A program made the position numbers and the translations under genes. This document shows positions 23,684-27,548 of a stretch of 27,548 bases of DNA, in pieces. The notes under the pieces were generated by a model. It searched no databases, was not told where the DNA came from, and saw only the letters and a program-made list of their open reading frames with translations. The stretch comes from an uncultured Lentisphaeria bacterium (GTDB lineage: Bacteria > Verrucomicrobiota > Lentisphaeria > Victivallales > Victivallaceae): positions 1 through 27,548 of the forward strand of contig CALABZ010000127.1 in the NCBI GenBank assembly GCA_937888615.1, written 5' to 3'. Within the stretch, counting starts at the first letter, position 1. The number at the start of each line of letters is the position of its first letter.

Positions 23684-24351
23684 AAAAGTCAAAAAAATTC
23701 ACACTTATCGAACTCCTGGTAGTAATAGCGATCATAGCCATTTTGGCAGCGATGCTGCTCCCCGCCCTGAACTCCGCCAGAAATAAGTCTAAAAACACCA
23801 AATGTCTGAATAATCTCAAGCAACTGGGGACTATAACGTCCATGTATTTCAATGACTGGAACGAGCGCTTCGGACCGGTTTATGTTTCCACATCGACAGG
23901 CCCCGCCTGGGGCTCAATCATGGTCAAAGCCAAATACCTCGACAACACCGATATACTCCTGTGCCCCACTTTTCCCGGCAATAACATGTACAGTTGGGGC
24001 TTCTATTTCACGTGCACCTACGGAATGCTTTTCACAAACCTGACTGATGACAACAGCTGCATCAACCTGAAAACTATCCAGAACAAAAAATATAATTTCA
24101 GCGCGACCGCGTTGATTGCCGACAGCGGAATCGTAAATACCGAGTCCATGTCTCATGTCATATACAATTGGCAGAGCAGCGGAAACCAGGCCATGCGCCA
24201 GCGCCACGACGGAAACCGCTGCAATATTGCCTTTTTCGATGGTCACACGGAATCCCGCGGTTATCGTGAGCTCGGCCTAAATAGATTGGCTTCGCCAATG
24301 TATCACACCATCGCCCAAGACGGTAAAACCATCCTGGCCGTATATTATTAA
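23680..24351 (+). CDS. DUF1559-type pseudopilin (type II secretion-like, H-x9-DG protein)
   Basis: 223 residues from the ATG at 23680, chosen because an AAAGGA site precedes it and the prepilin signal starts there; in-frame codons further upstream belong to the old GH28-like remnant. The short basic leader MKKSKK is followed by the prepilin peptidase motif and helix FTLIELLVVIAIIAILAAML, then PALNSARNKSKNTKCLNNLKQ, typical of the large pseudopilin families of Lentisphaerota and Planctomycetes. The C-terminal part holds RQRHDGNRCNIAFFDGHTES, the H-x9-DG hallmark. It would be inserted in the inner membrane and assembled or used as an anchor for surface glycan-degrading systems; the exact role of such proteins is unknown. 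It lies 16 bases before the large secreted protein gene. Its last 31 bases are also found as a scar at 20161. Confidence 0.92.
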   Translation: MKKSKKFTLIELLVVIAIIAILAAMLLPALNSARNKSKNTKCLNNLKQLGTITSMYFNDWNERFGPVYVSTSTGPAWGSIMVKAKYLDNTDILLCPTFPGNNMYSWGFYFTCTYGMLFTNLTDDNSCINLKTIQNKKYNFSATALIADSGIVNTESMSHVIYNWQSSGNQAMRQRHDGNRCNIAFFDGHTESRGYRELGLNRLASPMYHTIAQDGKTILAVYY

Positions 24352-24367
24352 GAGGAAGGAAATAGAA

Positions 24368-27300
24368 ATGAATAAACGGTTACCTGTGCTGCTCGTCCTA
24401 CTTTTCAATTTACAGATTTTCGCTCAAATCAATCAACTTCCAAATCCCGGTTTTGAAAAAATCGACCAGACAGGGAAACTGCCGCTCCAATGGTTCGTGA
24501 ACCGTTCCGGCGCGGAAGGCACCGCAGTGGCAGACAACCTGAATGCGGCTGAAGGTAAATCTTCCGTCCGTATGCAGCAAACGTCCGAAAAAGGCTGGAT
24601 GGCCCTGATCGCCCAAATCGATCTGCCCAGGCCGACAACGTCCGAATGTCCCATAACTGTAAGCGTGCAGGTCAATGCCAACCAACTGGCCCAGGGGATG
24701 CTGGTCATTACCGCCGGGACCAAAGAACAACCGCAAAAGCAGTGGGAGCGGGCCGCATTCTGGTTCGGGAACTTCGGCTGGAAAACATTCCAGAAAAAAA
24801 TGATTCTCAAAGCAGGGGTAAACCATATTGTTTTTTCGATCCGCACCAGCGGCAAAGGCATGATGTGGGTGGACGACGCCTCCTTCACATTTGACGATGA
24901 AACGCCCAAGACCGAATACGAAAATCTACTGGTCAACGGTGATTTGAGCGGTCCGCCCCAGGCGGCTACCGGACTGCCGAAAGGCTGGCACCATAATTCG
25001 ATTGATACGCTTGAGGCCATCGGAAACGCCTCCTGGAGCAAGGACGGCCGGCAGACTCCCGGCTCCCTGCGGCTGCAATGGCAAAGTGGAGCCCAGACAT
25101 TCGGGGCCGAAGCCGAACTCAAAGAAAAAATCAAACCGTCATGCGCTTACGAGGCTTCGGCTTTGGTCAAAACAGCCGCCGACGGCAAGGCCATGTTCGG
25201 TATTGTACTGCTGGATGCCACCGGCAATACAATCAGCAAAATTTTTTCCCCCGGTGTTACCGCCGTCGACTGGCAAACTATGAAGTTCGAGTTCACCACG
25301 CCCCCGGACGCGGCCGGCATCCGCTTTTCCTGCTTCTCGGGCGCTACCGGCGCGGTACAGTTTGACGCCGTCGCCCTCAGGGAAACCGGCAAAAAGGTCG
25401 AGGAACAAGCCCTGCCGCTGGAAGCCCGTTGTTTTCCGGTAGAATGGAATGCGGATTATACCGGCGGCAAACTGGAGTTCAATACCTTTACCGATGCTCC
25501 GATTCCCCTGGCATTTCATTTCCGCGGCAACACCAAAGAGCTGAAAAACCCCGCGTTAGTTGTTGATTTCCCCGTTCAGGTAAAAATGGTCGAAGCCTAC
25601 CCGACTCACGCCGGCTGGTACGGCGAGGAAAAATTCACCGCAGAACCAATCACCCGACCGGAGGGCTCATACGTCCGCTACCGCTTTGTGCCCAAAGCCT
25701 TTTCGATACTGACCCCGACTTATACCTACGAGCGTAAAATCGCCATGCTGCTGATGCCGGCAAATGAAACCGGAGCCGCTAATCAATCATACCCGATTTT
25801 CTGGCATCTGGAAAATAACGGACAGAAAAACCGCGAAAAAACTTTCAACGTCAATTTTCTCCCTCCCCTGCCCGAGCGGGAACTGCCGAAAAATTTCCAT
25901 ATTGTCCGTTGGGAATCTATGGATTACCAGATTCCGCGCAACGAGTGGTTTGAAAAATCGTTGTCGGTACTGGAACGCGCGGGCATCAAGTTCCATTCTG
26001 TGACCTCGAAATTTGCCCGGGGCGAGGAATTGCGGAAAATCCTGAAAAGCCGCAATTGGAATTTCAATTATTCCCTTATCGAATATCTCTATATCAAATA
26101 TAACAACCCGGAAATGCTCAAAGCCCTGGGTGACCGTATCGAATACGTTGTACGAGATAACGGTCAGCCCAACAAGGAATTGTTCTGCCCGGATTATGTT
26201 GTCGACGACCCGGAATATATTCGCCTTTTCAATGAGAGTTTCGCCAAAAGCCTGAAAGCGCGCGGCGTGCAAAGCGGAGAATGGGTGGCCCTGGATCTGG
26301 AGCCGTTCGGCACCATGCAGTGGTGTTTTTGCGAACGCTGCCGCCGCAAATTCGCCGCGCAATTTAATATTGTCCCTGTTCCCGATACGAAAACCATCAA
26401 AGAAAAATACAGCACCGAATGGGTTCAATTCCGCTGTGAAAACACCGCCCTCCAAGTCAAACACTATGCCGATGTGATCCGAAACACCATTCCCGGGGCA
26501 GTCGTCGTCGATTATGACTATATTGTGGATTATTCCAAGCCGAATTACCGGAGCGCGTACTCACACGTGGCCAAGGACCCGGAACTGAACGAGCAGTATA
26601 TCGACCAGCACCTGAACAGCTATTATCACACCATTGACAAGCGCGCGTTTGACATGATGAAAATCAACATCCGCCATTTGAAGAAACCCTACATGCCGGT
26701 TATCGCCGTCAGTGGTATCGATTATCTGGTAGCAAGCGAAGTCATGGTGCCCGCGCAGGTACGGCTGATGATGCTGGCGGCGGCGGTCAACGGGTGCAAC
26801 GGCACCGCCATATACCCCGGGATCCATCTCGACGGCAAATTCCTGCGGGTTTTCAATGAAACCCTTGCAGAAGTGACTGCGCTGCAGCGTTTCTTTGTCA
26901 ATGCAAAAACGGACGCGCCGGATATTGCCGCCAATGCACGGCATTACCGCGAAAATATTATCGAAACAAACGGTGCTGCGCAAACCCTTCGCTTTCCGAT
27001 CTGGACCAATTATTTCGCGTCTTCCGCCATTCCACTCAAACAGGAACGACTGGTCAGCCTTTTCAATTATCACCCGAAGGAAACCATGTTTATCGATGTC
27101 ACGGCCGATCTCGGCAATGGCGAATATATGGTATTTGACCCGATCAGCCGAAAGTTGATCATCCCGAAACCCGGACAAAAAACCTGGACATCCGTTGAAC
27201 TGAAGAAGGGTATCCTGATGGAAGTTAACCCCTTCGATGCCCGGTTCCTCGTTATCCGTCCGGCAACCCAGGACGACCTGGAGCTGCCTGTGGGCTCCAC

Positions 27301-27548
27301 GCAACCAGCCATTGAGACAAAATTCCGGCAGGCCAAAAAGAATTTCGGTACGGCCGATATGGTCAAACCCGTTAAATCCGAAAATCTGGAAATCAAGGTC
27401 ACGGACGCCGACAACGATGGTGCGCCGGAGCTGGAACTGCATTCCCCCGGTCAGATGCTGCGGATTGATTTTTCGCACGGCGGCTCCATTACCGAATGGC
27501 TGGTCAATGGGGCCTCCGTATCGACCGGGGGCCAAATCCTGTTCTCGG
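24368..27548 (+). CDS. Large secreted glycosidase-like protein, 3' partial
   Basis: The frame is open from the ATG at 24368 to the right edge (1060 residues visible, no stop). An AGAGGAAGGA-type site precedes it. The layout is: signal peptide (KRLPVLLVLLFNLQIFA); two carbohydrate-binding-like beta-sandwiches that begin NQLPNPGFE and LLVNGDLSG (about 20-180 and 183-339); a further beta domain; a probable TIM barrel from about 505 to 870 with ALDLEPFG (Glu645 a candidate catalytic residue) and a CFCERC cysteine cluster shortly after, as in GH42-like enzymes, plus TAIYPGIHLDGKFL; and then the start of a mutarotase-like domain (LRIDFSHGGSITEWLVNG). I cannot assign a CAZy family. It probably cleaves a complex glycan outside the cell. 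It is the last visible gene of operon B, after LacI and the pseudopilin. Confidence 0.8.
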   Translation, partial: MNKRLPVLLVLLFNLQIFAQINQLPNPGFEKIDQTGKLPLQWFVNRSGAEGTAVADNLNAAEGKSSVRMQQTSEKGWMALIAQIDLPRPTTSECPITVSVQVNANQLAQGMLVITAGTKEQPQKQWERAAFWFGNFGWKTFQKKMILKAGVNHIVFSIRTSGKGMMWVDDASFTFDDETPKTEYENLLVNGDLSGPPQAATGLPKGWHHNSIDTLEAIGNASWSKDGRQTPGSLRLQWQSGAQTFGAEAELKEKIKPSCAYEASALVKTAADGKAMFGIVLLDATGNTISKIFSPGVTAVDWQTMKFEFTTPPDAAGIRFSCFSGATGAVQFDAVALRETGKKVEEQALPLEARCFPVEWNADYTGGKLEFNTFTDAPIPLAFHFRGNTKELKNPALVVDFPVQVKMVEAYPTHAGWYGEEKFTAEPITRPEGSYVRYRFVPKAFSILTPTYTYERKIAMLLMPANETGAANQSYPIFWHLENNGQKNREKTFNVNFLPPLPERELPKNFHIVRWESMDYQIPRNEWFEKSLSVLERAGIKFHSVTSKFARGEELRKILKSRNWNFNYSLIEYLYIKYNNPEMLKALGDRIEYVVRDNGQPNKELFCPDYVVDDPEYIRLFNESFAKSLKARGVQSGEWVALDLEPFGTMQWCFCERCRRKFAAQFNIVPVPDTKTIKEKYSTEWVQFRCENTALQVKHYADVIRNTIPGAVVVDYDYIVDYSKPNYRSAYSHVAKDPELNEQYIDQHLNSYYHTIDKRAFDMMKINIRHLKKPYMPVIAVSGIDYLVASEVMVPAQVRLMMLAAAVNGCNGTAIYPGIHLDGKFLRVFNETLAEVTALQRFFVNAKTDAPDIAANARHYRENIIETNGAAQTLRFPIWTNYFASSAIPLKQERLVSLFNYHPKETMFIDVTADLGNGEYMVFDPISRKLIIPKPGQKTWTSVELKKGILMEVNPFDARFLVIRPATQDDLELPVGSTQPAIETKFRQAKKNFGTADMVKPVKSENLEIKVTDADNDGAPELELHSPGQMLRIDFSHGGSITEWLVNGASVSTGGQILFS

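Noticed and set aside
1..27548. CRISPR array, rRNA genes or insertion sequence
   Set aside because: No regularly spaced repeats, rRNA segments, transposase gene or paired terminal inverted repeats were seen on either strand.

Overview
The window looks like a chromosomal segment from a polysaccharide-degrading anaerobe of the Planctomycetes-Verrucomicrobia-Chlamydiae group, most likely Lentisphaerota (Victivallis-like). This rests on the combination of a DUF1559-type pseudopilin (FTLIELLVVIAIIAILAAML start, FFDGH near the end), LacI regulators beside very large secreted glycosidase-like proteins, a sodium:solute symporter with a large internal insert, and a single-chain pyruvate:ferredoxin oxidoreductase typical of anaerobes. 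The assignment is an inference, because no rRNA or marker gene is present.

Left end (1-3601, + strand): a phage-tail-like cluster. It holds the 3' part of a protein with an SGSD/SGTD tandem-repeat linker, a two-domain protein ending in a GT-A glycosyltransferase, and a tail-fibre-like protein with two copies of a phage fibre module. No integrase, att site or tRNA is visible, so it may be the edge of a prophage or a relic.

Centre (3849-17105): mostly conserved genes. These are a sodium:solute symporter with a duplicated motif in an extra loop, closed by a clear terminator; a secreted Sel1-repeat protein overlapping a sirtuin gene; then, on the minus strand, a tightly overlapping three-gene operon: NMT1/THI5-type binding protein, Cache membrane sensor without an output domain, and a nickel superoxide dismutase with a Sec signal peptide placed to expose the nickel-binding histidine. 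This last operon is the best candidate for an undescribed system. An RsmB-type rRNA methyltransferase, NifJ, a small lipoprotein and TadA follow.

Right part (17202-27548): an accessory region of regulators and glycan-related genes with several broken genes. An AT-richer stretch carries a LacI regulator, a broken secreted-protein gene and a beta-sandwich protein with its own strong promoter, all on the minus strand. Two + strand operons then start from near-identical copies of a ~250-bp promoter cassette, each with TTGACA, TATACT and a perfect 20-bp palindrome just after the -10 box. Operon B encodes the LacI-family protein that probably binds this palindrome, a deleted GH28-like remnant, a pseudopilin and a giant secreted glycosidase-like protein that runs off the window. 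Operon A has lost the regulator and almost all of the pseudopilin: the last 31 bases of a pseudopilin gene remain as a scar joined to the cassette, followed by an M28 peptidase, a probable amidohydrolase remnant and an EamA transporter. The layout suggests duplication of one LacI-controlled operon, different decay of the copies, and continued control of both by one regulator.
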